A stretch of DNA of 64,000 nucleotides from Sordariomycetes sp. S80-01Y. Its lineage: Eukaryota > Ascomycota > Sordariomycetes. Both the position numbers and the translations under genes were made by a program. A model generated the notes under the pieces. The model made no database searches. It was not told the DNA's origin and saw nothing but the letters and a program-made list of their open reading frames with translations. The DNA lies in NCBI GenBank assembly GCA_037042185.1, contig JAXQJY010000023.1, positions 124,001 through 188,000 of the forward strand, read 5' to 3'. Below are positions 50,569 to 62,682 of this stretch, one piece after another (the stretch's first letter is position 1; each line of letters begins with the position of its first letter).

Positions 50569-53250
50569 ATGAAGTTCTCGCATAGTATCCAGTTCAATGC
50601 TGTTCCGGATTGGAGCAGCCACTACATTGCTTACAGCAATCTCAAGAAGCAGTAGGTCTACGGCCTTGCGCGACATTTGCGGTGAACGCTGACGAGGCCC
50701 GCAGGATTTACCAGCTTGAGAAGTCAGTGCACCAAGGACGCTCCGGCGATGGCGAGTCACGACCCTTAATCTCGACCGAAGCCCCCGAGGAAGCCTTCAG
50801 CAGGGCCCTGGGCGTCGAGCTCGAGAAGATTTGCTCCTTCTACGTCGCGAAGGAGGGCGAATTGCTGGACGAGGTCAATCAATTGCTAGTGGACATTGGA
50901 GAGCACGGCGCTGTGGGCGGGTCCAATGATGCGCTGCGCCCCGTAACGTCCGAAGACAGACACCGCGCCAATGCGCAGGCGCGACGATCGAGCTCGAACG
51001 GCCTGATTTCCGATGACGATGTCGAGGATAGTGCTAGCGACGATGACGAGACGACAGGCCTTAACAGGCCACGAAGAAGCAGCTTGGCGAGGAGGAGGAC
51101 GATCGCCGGGTCGGGGCACCAAGGAGATATGACAGCGTCCTCGGAATTTGGACGCTCTCTTCGGAGGCACAGCACCACTATTGATGACTACAACGACCAG
51201 TCTGTCATGTTCTCGTCAGGGCTGTACTCGTCGGGGATTTTGCTCAAGAAACGCATCATCAGCCTCTATGTACAGCTCTGTGAGCTCAAGTCGTACGTCC
51301 AGCTCAATCGTACGGGTTTCAGGAAGGTCCTCAAGAAGTTTGACAAGATCCTCGACAAGGAGCTGAAGTCGGAGTACATCAACACCCACGTCGACACCGC
51401 ATATCCCTTCAGAGAGGAGACAAAGAAGGTCCTTGAGGAAAACATTGAGAAAATGGAATCGGCGTATACAGATGTCGTCACGGGGGGCGATCGCGAGCTG
51501 GCGAAGAAGGACTTGAGATCACATCTTCGGGAGCACGTGGTATGGGAGCGCAACACAGTCTGGCGAGACCTCATCGGTATTGAGCGACGAGGTGAGGCGG
51601 CACGGCTGGGACAGTCCCTGCTGGGTCATGACCCCAATGCTTCGGCCAAAAGACTGCAAGGCGACGAAGCTGCTGGTTTGGAGGGCAAGAAGATTGCTAC
51701 TCCTATTGGGCGATTATCCCTACCTCACTGGCTGGCAAACACTTCGATGTTCACTCTGCTGATATCCATCACTGTCTTCTTCCTGCTCCTCTTCTTGCCT
51801 ATCATGGAGAATCCCGAGCAGCAAAATTGTCTGGCACTGCTTGTCTTTGTGAGTCTAATGTGGGCAACAGAGGTAAGTTTCCGAGCGGCACCACCATCTT
51901 TAGGACCAAGCTGACTTCGACAGACCATACCGCTCTTTGTGACTTCGCTCCTCATCCCCTTCCTCTCTGTCCTTCTAAACGTCGTTCGCGAAGAAGACCC
52001 CGCCAAGCCGCAGAAACGTCTGAACTCCAAGGACGCAACCTCTGCCATCTTCGCAGCGATGTGGACGCCCGTCATCATGCTGCTACTAGGCGGATTTACC
52101 CTCGCAGCGGCACTGTCAAAGTGCAAAATCGACAAGCGCTTGGCGACATTGGTTCTCAGCAAGGCCGGTACGCAGCCCAAGACTGTACTTGTTGCCAACA
52201 TGTTCGTGGCAGCGTTTGCATCCATGCTGATCAGCAACGTCGCCGCGCCTGTGCTCTGCTATTCTATCATTGAGCCCATGTTGCGCACTCTGCCATCGGA
52301 TTCGAACATGTCGAAAGCTGTAATCATCGGCATTGCCCTCGCATCGAATATTGGGGGCATGCTCTCACCCATTGCGTCGCCGCAGAACGTTGTGGCTATG
52401 GGCATCATGCAGCCTGAGCCAACATGGTTGCAGTGGTTCTTCATTGTCATCCCGGTCGGTGCCATCTCGATCGTTTTGATCTGGCTACTCCTGCTGGTTA
52501 CCTTCCATCCTGGACGCGGCACGACAATCTCTCCTATCCGCCCTGTTAAGGAGCGTTTCACGGGGCTGCAATGGTTCGTCTCGCTCGTCACCATCACCAC
52601 CATCGCTCTTTGGTGCGCAAGTCACCAATTGGAAGGCATCTTCGGAGATATGGGTGTAATTGCCATCATTCCCATTGTCCTTTTCTTCGGCATTGGCATC
52701 CTGACCAAGGAAGACTTCAACAACTTCCCCTGGACAATCATCATTCTGGCTGCCGGCGGATTGTCCCTCGGTAAGGCTGTCAGGTCATCCGGTTTGCTGC
52801 ACACTGTTGCCGAGATTGTATCGAGCAAGGTGGAAGGCATGAGCCTCTACGGTATCCTGGTAGTCTTCTCAGTCCTGATTCTTGTCATCGCCACATTCAT
52901 CAGTCACACCGTTGCGGCCCTGATCTTCCTGCCGCTCGTTTACGATGTGGGTGTCGCGATGGACCAACCACACCCGAACCTCCTGGTCTTTGGCGGTGTT
53001 CTCATGTGCAGTGCCGCGATGGGTCTGCCAACCAGTGGCTTCCCCAACATGAGTAAGTCTGACATCAACGAACGCTCCACGCATGAAGCTAATTGTGAAC
53101 CCAGCGGCCATCATGAAGGAGGACCCTGCAGGCCAGAGATACCTCCAGGTCAAGCACTTCATCAGTCGCGGAGTGCCGAGCAGTCTGATCACCCTCGTGG
53201 TCGTGCTCACCATCGGCTATGGCATAATGCAAGTTGCCGGAATCGACTGA
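50569..53250 (+). CDS. SPX-domain low-affinity phosphate transporter (Pho87/90/91 type)
   Basis: Exons 50569-50651, 50705-51872, 51924-53052 and 53105-53250 (introns 51-53 nt) give 841 residues. The start MKFSHSIQFNAVPDW...YIAYSNLKKQIYQLE is the SPX N-terminus, and the SPX domain, with an internal acidic insert, runs to about residue 330. SPX binds inositol polyphosphates and senses phosphate status. The rest has about 12 hydrophobic segments of the SLC13/divalent anion:Na+ symporter family, including SNIGGMLSPIASPQNVVAMG and the late VAALIFLPLVYDVG and GLPTSGFPNM. Yeast Pho87 and Pho90 act at the plasma membrane and Pho91 at the vacuole; the sequence alone does not decide between them. All four exons join in frame. 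It is not obviously linked to the siderophore genes. Confidence 0.88.
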
Positions 53251-53692
53251 GAATGGGTCAAGACACTTCCGTGTCCATGCATACACGGCGCGCTACATTT
53301 CAGACTGCTATAGTGATATTGATTGTATGATTTATATAGAGCTCCATTTTCATATTTGGATAAGCTTCGATGTTCACTGCTTCGTTGATAATGGACAATG
53401 AATTCCCTTGCGTGAGAATCGAGAAAAGGGGGGCGGCCTGTTGGCACGTGCGACGCGACACTGTGCTACTGTGCTCGGGTGCAGGAAGCTCTGACCAACA
53501 TCAACTGACGTCGCTGCTGCATCCCCACGATTGGTGACGTCCGACTCCAGGCGCCAATTTGGCGACATCGACCTCTACTTTCTCACACTCGTCGCGTCGC
53601 AAACCTGTTCTGAGCGTCAAGGTTGCTCTTCTAGACTAAGCCGATGCGCGTCTTCACAATACGGAAACCTCAGCTCTGAGCTGGTCGCCGCC
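53251..53692. promoter_or_regulatory. Spacer and promoter of VPS39
   Basis: A 442 bp stretch between the phosphate transporter stop and the VPS39 start, holding the 3' UTR of one and the promoter of the other. No defined motif was seen. Confidence 0.4.
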
Positions 53693-56600
53693 ATGCTCTC
53701 CGCCTTCACAGCTCGCCCGATCATCGAGCTACGGCAACGGGACAAGTCGAAGATCGAGACCATTTTAGCCTACGGTATGCCCCCTCACGTGCATCTTCAT
53801 CTGCCAGTGTACTGAATTGGTACCGGACAGGCGATCGTGTCCTCGTCGGTCTCAACAGCGGCGCCCTGCGCGTCTACCGCCTCAACGAACTCCCCGCGTC
53901 TACCGACCCAAACGACGCCTCAGTCCAGCTTCAACACACCGAATCCCCTCCCCAGAATGGCGACCGGCCCTCTTCGCGCTCCAGCAAACCCAGCGATCTC
54001 CTCCGCGAGATCGAGAAGTTTTCGACGCGCGCAATCGAGCAACTCGCCATCATTAAAGAAGCGAACATCATAGTCTCCCTGTCAAATTACCACATCTCCC
54101 TCCATGACCTCCAGACATATGAACTCATCGAAACCCTTTCAAAGACGAAGAACGCGAGTTGCTTCGCGGTTACGAGCAATATTGTGAAGGACCCGGATAC
54201 GGGGATCCCGGAAATCATCAGCAGACTAGCCGTGGCCGTCAAGAGAAGGTTGTTGCTCTGGAGTTGGCAGGATAGCGAACTGAGGGAGGATGTCATCGAG
54301 ATCAGCTTGAGTGAGACCATTAGGTCGGCGACGTGGGCGAGTGCGACGAAGTTAGTGTGTGGGATGAATGGAGGGTATGTCATGGTTGATGTGTTGAGCC
54401 ATGAAATCGAGGAGATCACGAGCCCCGGAGTGGCTAATGTGAACGGGCAAGGGAGTCGGTTCGGTGCGGTTAGCAGTGCGGGCATGGGCTACATGGGCTT
54501 GGGAGGGTATACGCCCAGGCCACTGGCTGCCAAGCTAGCGGATGGGGAGATGCTCCTTGCTCGGGACATCAACACTCTCTTCGTGGACACCAAGGGGAAG
54601 CCGTTGGACCGGAAGCAGATTCCTTGGCAGTCGGCGCCTGAGTCCATAGGGTACTCTTACCCGTACATCCTTGCTCTGCTTGCGCCTTCCAAGGGTTCAC
54701 TCGAAGTCAGGAATCCGGATACCTTGACATTACTCCAGTCCATTTCGCTGCCAGGCGCAGCGCAACTACACTTCCCTCCGCCGACGGTCAGCTTAGCCCA
54801 TGCCGGGAAGGGCTTTCATATCTCAAGCGACCGGTGCGTTTGGAAAATGGGTGCCACTGACTACAATATTCAAGTCAAGGAGCTCGTCGACAGTGGTCAG
54901 TATGATGAGGCCGTCAGCGTCCTCAACATGCTCGAGGATGCGCTTCTCAAGGACAAGACCGAGATGCTCCGCGAAGTTAAGATGCTGAAAGCGGAGATGT
55001 TATTCCGAAAGAAAAGGTATCGGCAGTCAATGGATCTGTTCAACGAGGATGAGGTCCATGCACCGCCAGAGCGGGTGTTGGCCTTGTTCCCACCCAGGAT
55101 CTCGGGAGAGTTATCAGCTTGGCATAATCGGGAAGAGAAGGAAGACAAAGACGAGACGGGTTCGAAAAAGGCTAATGGGACGAGACCGAACAGTCCCAAT
55201 GGATCAACGGACCCTTCCTCCCCGACGACCATCGGCGGCTTTGCAAAATTGTTCGGGGCAGGTCATAAGAAACAGTCAGACGCTGCGTCGATCACATCCA
55301 AGAAGGAGAACAATGAGTCCGGCGAGGCAGACGACAACGCTTCCATCAAGGAACCAGAGAGTACGGAGCCCTATTTGCTGGAGGGCAAGGACCTGACAAA
55401 TGCCGTTCTCGAGCTCAATAGCTACTTGGCTGGCACTCGGGCTCGACTACAACGGCTCATCGACCCCAGCACGGGCAAGCTCAAGCCTCAAGCGGAGCAA
55501 AATGGCAGCCTCGAGGACTCGGTCGAGCGCTTTCTGCGCATGTCACAGACGGCCGACGAGAAACAGCTGGAGGAGGAACTCCAAAAGACATTCCGTCTTG
55601 TCGACACAACCCTGTTCAGAGCGTACATGTTTTCTAGGCCGACGCTTGCGGGTTCGCTGTTCCGCATCCCCAATTTCTGCGATCCTGATGTTGTCAATGA
55701 GAGACTGCTGGAGCAGAACCGCTACGTTGAGCTAGTGGACTTCTTCTTCGGCAAGAAGCTTCATAAAGAGGCGCTGGAGTTGTTGAAGAGGTTTGGAGCT
55801 TCAACTAAGCCTGATCCTGCAGCACCTACGCTACATGGTCCCGATCGTGCAATCCAGTACCTTCAAGGCTTGTCGCCGGATCACATTGATCTGATTCTCT
55901 CACATGCTGAGTGGACTCTCAAGGCCAACCCCGATTATGCAATGGAGATATTTGTCGGCGATACTGAGAATGCAGAAAGCCTGCCACGCGACAGGGTTGC
56001 CAGCTTCCTCAGGAACCTGGACCCGAAACTGGAGGCCCAGTACATTGCGCACATCATCGAGGAGCTGGAGGATGATAACCCTGAGTTCCACAACCGTTTG
56101 GTCGAACTATACGTACGGAACCTGCAGAAGATGGACCAGGATAGTGAAGACTGGAGCAAGCTCATGGAGAAATTCCTCAAATTTCTGCGCGAGTCTTCTC
56201 TTTACAGCCTGAGCCGGGCCTTTGGGTTGATACCAAGAGATGAAGCGGCGTTCCTTGAGGCGCAAGCTATCGTGCTAAGCAACATGGGCCAGCACAAGCA
56301 GGCGCTCGAGATCTATGTTTTCAGGATGGAAGACTTTGCCAAAGCTGAAGAGTAGGTGACCCCCCCGCAACGCTTCAGATACATGACTAACAAGTGCAGA
56401 TATTGCAATCGCGTACATCTATCGCAAGACACGCCACCGTCAGCAGACGATTCCGACGACTCTGCGCCATCGATTTACCACACACTTCTATCTCTATATC
56501 TACAACCACCTTCGCCACACAAGCCGAATTTACCACCAGCTCTTGACCTCCTATCTAAGCATGGCTCTCGATTACCAGCGACCTCGACTCTCAGCCTTAT

Positions 56601-56970
56601 ACCAGACACCCTGCCAGTTGGCGACCTGGAGTCATACTTCCGCGGCCGCATACGCGCCGTCAACTCCCTTGTCAACGAGACGCGCATTGTCGCTGGTTTG
56701 CGCACAGCCGAGGGCATATCCGTTGCGGCTCGCTTGCACTTGGGAGACGACAAGGATGAAGGACAAGGCGGCCGGCACAGGCATGTCACCATCACAGACG
56801 AGCGCCACTGCGTGGTCTGCCACAAGAAGCTAGGCGGTGGCATGCGGATCGGGGGCAGTGTGGTCGCCGTCCTTCCGGATAACACTGTCGTCCATTATGG
56901 CTGTCTGAGTCGTGCAACAGGGCAGAGAGTTGAGCCTGCGAGAGCGCCGAGCTGGGGTCGTGGTTTCTAG
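53693..56970 (+). CDS. VPS39: HOPS subunit Vps39/Vam6
   Basis: Exons 53693-53774, 53831-56351 and 56400-56970 (introns 56 and 48 nt) give 1057 residues. The N-terminus (LSAFTARPIIEL, DRVLVGLNSGALRVY) begins a citron-homology (CNH) beta-propeller covering about residues 10-310. The middle has the Vps39 helical repeats (YNIQVKELVDSGQYDEAVSVLNMLED; YVELVDFFFGKKLHKEALELL; AEWTLKANPDYAMEIFVGDTE). The end carries the Vps39 C-terminal zinc-binding region (CVVCHKKLGGG). The protein is part of HOPS, the tether for fusion at the vacuole, and in yeast of the vacuole-mitochondria contact. A low-complexity K/S/E insert lies at about 465-560. The second intron follows KAEE and joins to YCNR, the expected family continuity. 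Confidence 0.9.
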
Positions 56971-57120
56971 AGGATCGTTCATTTTGCGTACATCGTTTCA
57001 TCTCGGGGTCGAGCATTTTGCATGGGTTGGCATGTCGTTTCTTTCGCTTCAAGAAGTATACCCCGTTTGTAGTATAGCATCATGTAGAAGACGCGCAAGA
57101 ATACACGCAGTAAACGTGAC
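56971..57120. other. Convergent spacer, VPS39 / GON7
   Basis: Only 150 bp between two convergent stop codons, so the 3' UTRs probably overlap. No other signal was seen. Confidence 0.45.
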
Positions 57121-57411
57121 TCAATCGTCCTCTTCGACTACCTCCTCGCCGTAGTTCTCCTCTTCCTTCGCGTCGTCGACCTTGCCACTGCCGCCCTCGC
57201 GAGCCTTATCCTCTTCCATGCGGTCGGTGAGCTCCTTATTTACTTGCTCCTGGGTCGATGCAAGAGCAGCACGGAGTGAGGATAGGTAGGCGGTTTTGTC
57301 GGCGACAGTGATGGATAGCGGGGCAGGGAGAGATTGGGAGATTGTGAAGGGCTCGTTGGCGGGCGATTGGTACGTCGCGGTGAGACTAGTGTCCTTCTTC
57401 TGGTCGGCCAT
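57121..57411 (-). CDS. GON7: EKC/KEOPS complex subunit Gon7
   Basis: A small single-exon gene of 96 residues. It has the layout of fungal Gon7: a short basic start, the motif TATYQSPANEPFTISQSLP, then ADKTAYLSSLRAALASTQEQ forming a helix with MEEDKAREG, and a very acidic tail (ENYGEEVVEEDD). Gon7 is the small, partly disordered subunit of the KEOPS complex that makes the t6A modification of tRNAs and affects telomeres. The small size and acidic end match. It is divergent from the HbrB gene with a 303 bp promoter. Confidence 0.8.
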   Translation of the reverse strand: MADQKKDTSLTATYQSPANEPFTISQSLPAPLSITVADKTAYLSSLRAALASTQEQVNKELTDRMEEDKAREGGSGKVDDAKEEENYGEEVVEEDD

Positions 57412-57714
57412 GATGGCTCTGTCTTCTGGAGGCTCGAAAGGCTGAGCGTTCCGGTCGGTCTCGAGGAAGTGATGTGTTGTGGCTAGTTGACAAGTTGGAA
57501 AGTTGGATGAGGGTTTGTTGGCGGGGTTCCTCCTAGCGACAGGGATGCGTCAGCGCATTTCCACTTCCCCATCCTTCTTCAATGCCAAGGGTCCAACTGC
57601 CCTTGTCAGCTCCAACCTCCATCGACTTCGCCTCGCTACCACAGCTCAATCTGCCCTCGTACAACCTCGTTCCAAGATGTGACATTTCGCCTGTCGAACT
57701 GCACACCGACAATC
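57412..57714. promoter_or_regulatory. Divergent promoter, GON7 / HbrB gene
   Basis: A compact 303 bp region between divergent starts at 57411 and 57715. The frame of the HbrB gene is open a little upstream (to 57679) but starts there with GTG. Confidence 0.5.
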
Positions 57715-60261
57715 ATGTCACGCCCACAGCGCGCCCCAGGGAGCTTCTCCCCCCTCCCGGGCGCACCACCCTCAAGCGCCGCCCCGAACCCTCCGCCTCA
57801 ACAAGCTCCTGCACCCCCGACTCGTCCACCACCCCGACGCGTCGACTCGTCCGAAAGCGAAGATGGCAGCCACCCCGACGTTCCCGGTCCGAGCATATCC
57901 ATCACCAAGACGAGACAGCAACCTCACTCGCCCTCATTGTACGCCTCGCACGCGGCCGCTTCCTCCAGCCTCAGTGTCAACACCTCCGGTGGCGCAAGTC
58001 ATAACTTCTCACGCCCGGCTCGAGGTCCAGGCGCAGGGGGCGCCGCCAGTCCTCTAGGCATGAATAATCACACCAGGAAGCACTCGGCTACGCCAGGCCT
58101 GTTTGAGCCCACGCTGCCGAGCACAAGCACTTCGAATCTGAGCCAGATCGGGATGAGCAGGCATGAAGGGAGCAGTAGTTCAACCAACATGCTGAGCGCC
58201 AGCCAGATTGCCGCGCAGGCGGCCGTCATGTCGCATCAGAACAGCCAGCAGCAACTAGCCCACCAGTCCCAACAACATTCGAGACAACGGTCACAAACAG
58301 TGCCGGCGCCTGAGGGGCTCGACATGGGCAGGAGAGGAAGTGGAAACAGGGGTCCCGTCAGTCCGCCCATGTTGAGTTTGACGGAAGCCAGTGCGCCGAG
58401 AGATACAGGATTCGGGGGTCATGGAGAGCATCATTCAGAGAGGCCTCTGAGGCAGCCTACGCATTCGCCGGCGGCCACCGCCGCGGCGAATGTCGTCTTC
58501 CCAAGGTCTGGGCACAGTTCTCCCAGCCCTGGCTCGGCGTTGCAGCAGCAAATGCCCCCTCCTCCGCTTCCGATGCAACCACCACCTCCGCCAGAGAAGC
58601 CGAGCAAGTCAGAGAAGGCTAGGGCCAAACTGTTTTCTCGGCCAAGCAAGATCAGTACCAAGACCGATTCAAAGGAGAAGCCCTTGCCGAGCCCTGGAAA
58701 AATTGGCTCTGCCTTGTCAGCTTTGCAAAGAGGCAACTTCAGCACGACGAGCCTTGTTGAGCCTAGCAGTCAAGCGCTGTACAGCCATAGCAATTCGTCT
58801 GCTGCTACGATTCGACCGACTGAGACAAGCACCAGTGAGGAGAAGGGCAAGGAGAAGGAGAAGAAGCACCACTTCCTATCGAGGCAGAAACATAAGCTCA
58901 AGGATGAGTTCCATCTGCCCCTCTCCTCGGCGGCGAGTAACTCAATGCCTACGGACCCGAATGCACCCAACCCTTTATACAACTTCAACATCCCTGCGAG
59001 TCCCGGTCCAAGTAGCAGTCACTTTGTCAAAGGGAAGAAGGAGAAAAAGCAGGCGGAACGATCAGAAAGCCGTCTAGGGCATGGCGATGAAACTCCGGGG
59101 GACTATTGGTCTCAGCCCGGCAGTCTCCCCAATTTGACGCCCACGTTGTCGAATTATGACCCCGTCGATCCCGGGAAACTGGGACTACACAATCAGATGA
59201 GCCTCGATGATGCATGGCCGTACCTCAAGGCGAAGCTGCTGGCCATCTTCGAAGGCGAGGATTTACGTTTGCCGGTCGAAGACTTCAACCGCGTAGTGCA
59301 GATGCACATTCAATACTGCATCCAGCGACGATCCCCAAATGCCATGTTGGAAGATCTACGCGACCTGCTAGCGATTGGCTTCTCCTCTTTGGATAGGACC
59401 CTGCGTAAGACGCCAGAGGACCGATTCATACCGACACTCGTCGAGCTGTGGCTCTTCACTTTCACCTCTATCCTCCCCTACATTCAATCTGTCTTCCTAC
59501 CGCTGGATCTAGAAGTCTCAGGGTGCGGGACGATAATGTCGCCTGACCAGGCTCGCGACTTCTGGGGAGGTGCAGTAGCCAGTCCGTCATTCTCAGGAGG
59601 ACCGGCCCGGGTGGCGCCAGCAGCTCAAGTGCTCGACGTACGGCGTCTGGTCTTGACCGCGTTTCGCGACATTGTCATTCTGCCCCGCTACGAAACACTC
59701 AAGACCATCTTCTCCCGCCTGTCCCTCGAGTTCCTGCCGTCCATGGCCTCTCCCACCTCGGACGTTGCAGCTCTATCAACCTCGCCGCCGGAGTCCTTCT
59801 CTTCCATGGCCCGTCCCGGCACAGCCATGTCGTTGGAACCCTCCGTCGGTTCCTACAACTCAAACAGCACCACTCTTCTCGGCGACGGCTCTGGTGGTTC
59901 GGCCGGCGGCCGCAGCCGGGCCATCAGCAACGTCAGCTTCGGATCCCACGGCAGCGACAGTGCTCTAAGACCGTTCACGCCCTCGAGCGTTCAGGTGCTG
60001 GGCAGCGTGCGGGAGCAGAACGTCGAGGACTCGAAGCAGGTTACCGATATGGTGGGGCGGATGCTGCAGTGTATGAGTGTGCTGTCCAGCCTGGGCGGCG
60101 TGGGTGATGCGGATGACGAGCAAAACCGCAAGGTTGTTGAGTTGTGTAAGATGTTGAAGCTAAACTGGCTTGGGAGGGGCAGGACCGGCAGGAACCGGAT
60201 GGGAATAGTCGGTGGCAGGGTGAGGAGGGAAGGGACTAGGGAGGAGCTCAGGGTTGCTTAA
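57715..60261 (+). CDS. hbrB: HbrB-domain protein, TORC2 subunit (Bit61/PRR5 family)
   Basis: A single exon of 848 residues. The first 490 or so residues are low-complexity (P, S, Q, H, including a run of prolines around 285-300), followed by a basic K/E-rich stretch. The folded HbrB domain begins near residue 495 (LDDAWPYLKAKLLAIFEGED) and runs to about 675 (LRDLLAIGFSSLDRTLRK, VELWLFTFTSILPYIQSVFL, LVLTAFRDIVILPRYETLK). HbrB of Aspergillus controls branching of hyphae; its relatives Bit61 and PRR5/Protor are subunits of TOR complex 2. The C-terminus is again S/G-rich. It is divergent from GON7. The start is the ATG at 57715. Confidence 0.88.
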   Translation: MSRPQRAPGSFSPLPGAPPSSAAPNPPPQQAPAPPTRPPPRRVDSSESEDGSHPDVPGPSISITKTRQQPHSPSLYASHAAASSSLSVNTSGGASHNFSRPARGPGAGGAASPLGMNNHTRKHSATPGLFEPTLPSTSTSNLSQIGMSRHEGSSSSTNMLSASQIAAQAAVMSHQNSQQQLAHQSQQHSRQRSQTVPAPEGLDMGRRGSGNRGPVSPPMLSLTEASAPRDTGFGGHGEHHSERPLRQPTHSPAATAAANVVFPRSGHSSPSPGSALQQQMPPPPLPMQPPPPPEKPSKSEKARAKLFSRPSKISTKTDSKEKPLPSPGKIGSALSALQRGNFSTTSLVEPSSQALYSHSNSSAATIRPTETSTSEEKGKEKEKKHHFLSRQKHKLKDEFHLPLSSAASNSMPTDPNAPNPLYNFNIPASPGPSSSHFVKGKKEKKQAERSESRLGHGDETPGDYWSQPGSLPNLTPTLSNYDPVDPGKLGLHNQMSLDDAWPYLKAKLLAIFEGEDLRLPVEDFNRVVQMHIQYCIQRRSPNAMLEDLRDLLAIGFSSLDRTLRKTPEDRFIPTLVELWLFTFTSILPYIQSVFLPLDLEVSGCGTIMSPDQARDFWGGAVASPSFSGGPARVAPAAQVLDVRRLVLTAFRDIVILPRYETLKTIFSRLSLEFLPSMASPTSDVAALSTSPPESFSSMARPGTAMSLEPSVGSYNSNSTTLLGDGSGGSAGGRSRAISNVSFGSHGSDSALRPFTPSSVQVLGSVREQNVEDSKQVTDMVGRMLQCMSVLSSLGGVGDADDEQNRKVVELCKMLKLNWLGRGRTGRNRMGIVGGRVRREGTREELRVA

Positions 60262-62682
60262 TCCTGGCTCTCTGCATGTAGCTTATTCACGACTTGGAGT
60301 TAGATCAAAGATCAAGGCAGGACGGTACGGCGTTAGACATCTTCTCGTAGTACAGGTGGGAGATAAGCACGCTTGATATTGGGCACTATCTTTGTTTGGT
60401 CATGGTGATTTTCATTGCGAACTAGCTACGGTGCTACTGCGATATACGCCGAGGTCCTAGGTCTTGAAACTGTTAGCCGCTGTACGCGAAAGCGAATGTG
60501 CCAACAAGAGTGGTTATGGGAATGGGTTGTCAGTCATCCAAAGAAGGTCTATTAACCCTCATCTGTCCAAAAGGCTCTAAGGACTCGAGTGGAAACTGCG
60601 AATAGTGTATGGAAATTTCATCATCCAACCCTGCCGTGCCATGCACGAAGAATGTAAATGTCGACTTACAAATGATCATGGTTGGTAGAATCCGGTGCGC
60701 TGGCTCATTAGCTCGGTAATCGACGGGTCGTATAGGAGGAACGGTTCGAGACTTCTGAGACGCATTAGCGTTTGATTCGAAACAAAACTTGTATGCGTCC
60801 CGCAGCCATCAAGACTGGATGTGGCGTTGCGAGTCAGAAGATATACTGGCAAGTAACAGGCCCGTTGCGAACGAGCCCGAGTAGATCTCTTCATGGTCGA
60901 TTCAGGAAAAGGAAGAAGAAGAGTAGGTTTTCATCATGCAAGGGTAGCCAGCCCCGATGCGGGCGAAAGGGGGTTTGTGCGGGAGCATGCTGGTGGGAAA
61001 AGCTTACCTCGAAGAAAAATCCTGTGCGAGATGGGCCTCGTCTCTTCGCGGGACCAGCAGAAGAAATGCTGCTGCGCGCCCTTGCAGATGAAAGCGGCGG
61101 ATGACGATATCAAATCAAGTCGTCCCCGTGAAGCTGCAGAAGAGCGAGGACAATCATCTCGCACATCCCAATGGCATGCATTGGGAGATGTTGGCGCTCA
61201 TGTTGAGAGTTTGTGAGGAAGGAAGAGGAAACTTGGTGAAGCTCGCGAAGTGAAGTTCAAATTATGGCGGGACAGTGCTCAGGAAAATTTGCCGGTCGCG
61301 CCGTGCACTGTACCAGATCATGTGACCTGCGGCGGTAAATGATCCACCATTAATCCCTTTAGCGGCGGGAAAGCCGCAAGGTTGCAATGAGTGTACCTGC
61401 GCTGGAGTGCCGAGCAGGGCGGCATTTGCACCCCCAAAGCCGCGAAATAGGATAGAGTGTGTTCATTTTCGGAGTCGCAAGAAATGATTCATACGTAAGA
61501 GGTGAGGTAACATGCATTTTGCAGAGCCTTATCGCGGCGAGCCCGAAGGGTGTCTGACGGATACCGAAGTGCTCAAACACCGGATGCATGAATTGGCCCC
61601 GGTAGAGGCATGCTGTGACGCTGCCCAGCCACCACAAAAAGGCTGACAGAATGAGAGGGTGCGATTGCCCGCGGCAGCCTGCAGAGGTAATTTCGGACTC
61701 TAGTAATCCTAATTTCCTTGGCGTCCCGTTTACATCGCATATTCACCCGGCTAAGTGCACAGGATCCACGCTGATATCCTTCTAAGCGGGTGTGATCCTT
61801 GCACGGCGCGGGACCCCGGTCGATTGGGCTGTCAGTCCAGTCAAGCCGCCAGTCCTGGGTCGTCCAGTCGAGTCTGCGAGTCCACCCACCCAACGCACTG
61901 GATGATCCCAACCTACGAACTGCCTCTCTCTCCCCCCAGCAGTCCCAGTCAGTCCCAGGCAGATCAGGGTTGGCATCTGCATTGCACTTCAACTGCGCGG
62001 CACCGCCCCATCGCGAGCACGACCAAGGACGACGCGGAACAGCGACATCCTCCACCGCAGACGCCATCCGACTCCATCTACTATCCCAGCGACCAGAGGC
62101 GACGGCGCTTTCCTGCATCGTCGACTCCCCTCCAAACGACTGTCGTCAAACGCCTTGGACTAGCGTCACAGCGGTTCACCGGCGCGCGGGAGTTGAACAA
62201 GGCACGTTTCTTAAGACAACGTGTATTTCGCTACTGCGCGAGTGACTCGCTTTTTCGCTGCCAACGAGACGTCCTGCTTCTTCCGCGCCTCGTTGCTTCG
62301 CTACGTCGCGTTCTTGGTCGAGCATCGACCCCCGACTCGATCACCCCCGTCACGCCATTCAACGGTACCACGAGTCTCACGTCGAACCAATCGACATCCG
62401 CTCCAGTCTGCTCGGACGAGCTTCCATCCGCATGCTCTTTGCTACATTTTCTTTGCTATCTTTGACTCATTCGCAATCCTCTCGAACATTCGTTCCCTCC
62501 CCTGCCGCACTTGGCTAGACCTCCGACCCCTAACCACCGATACGGCACATCGCGACGAGCATCTCTTTCGCGCATCAACATTTGGCGCTGCCTCTACGCG
62601 TGTTGCGACGGGGCGCATGCAATAGGATTCGCTGCGCACGTCGACATCCACGCCGTGGATTGCCGGCCCGAACAGATTTGCC
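60262..62682. other. 2.4 kb intergenic region and leader of the PtaB-like gene
   Basis: Holds the 3' UTR of the HbrB gene and a probable long 5' leader of the next gene, C/T-rich from about 62270 on. Open frames of up to 236 codons occur (61755-62465, plus strand) but their S/P/R-rich composition and overlap with frames on both strands suggest chance. No tRNA or repeat was found; a TAGCTCGGTAATCG / GGTTCGAG pair near 60705-60755 is discussed under rejected items. Confidence 0.45.

Noticed and set aside
50054-50572. 172-codon frame whose stop overlaps the SPX transporter start
   Set aside because: It starts within the probable promoter and its R/S/P-rich translation has no recognisable feature. 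It would matter only if transcription started far upstream.
60700-60765. tRNA-like words (TAGCTCGGTAATCG and GGTTCGAG)
   Set aside because: The words resemble internal promoter boxes, but the flanks do not form an acceptor stem or a T stem, so no tRNA can be folded.
61755-62465. 236-codon open frame in the region before the PtaB-like gene
   Set aside because: S/P/R-rich with no recognisable motif, overlapped by frames of similar quality on both strands, and located in what looks like a long leader.
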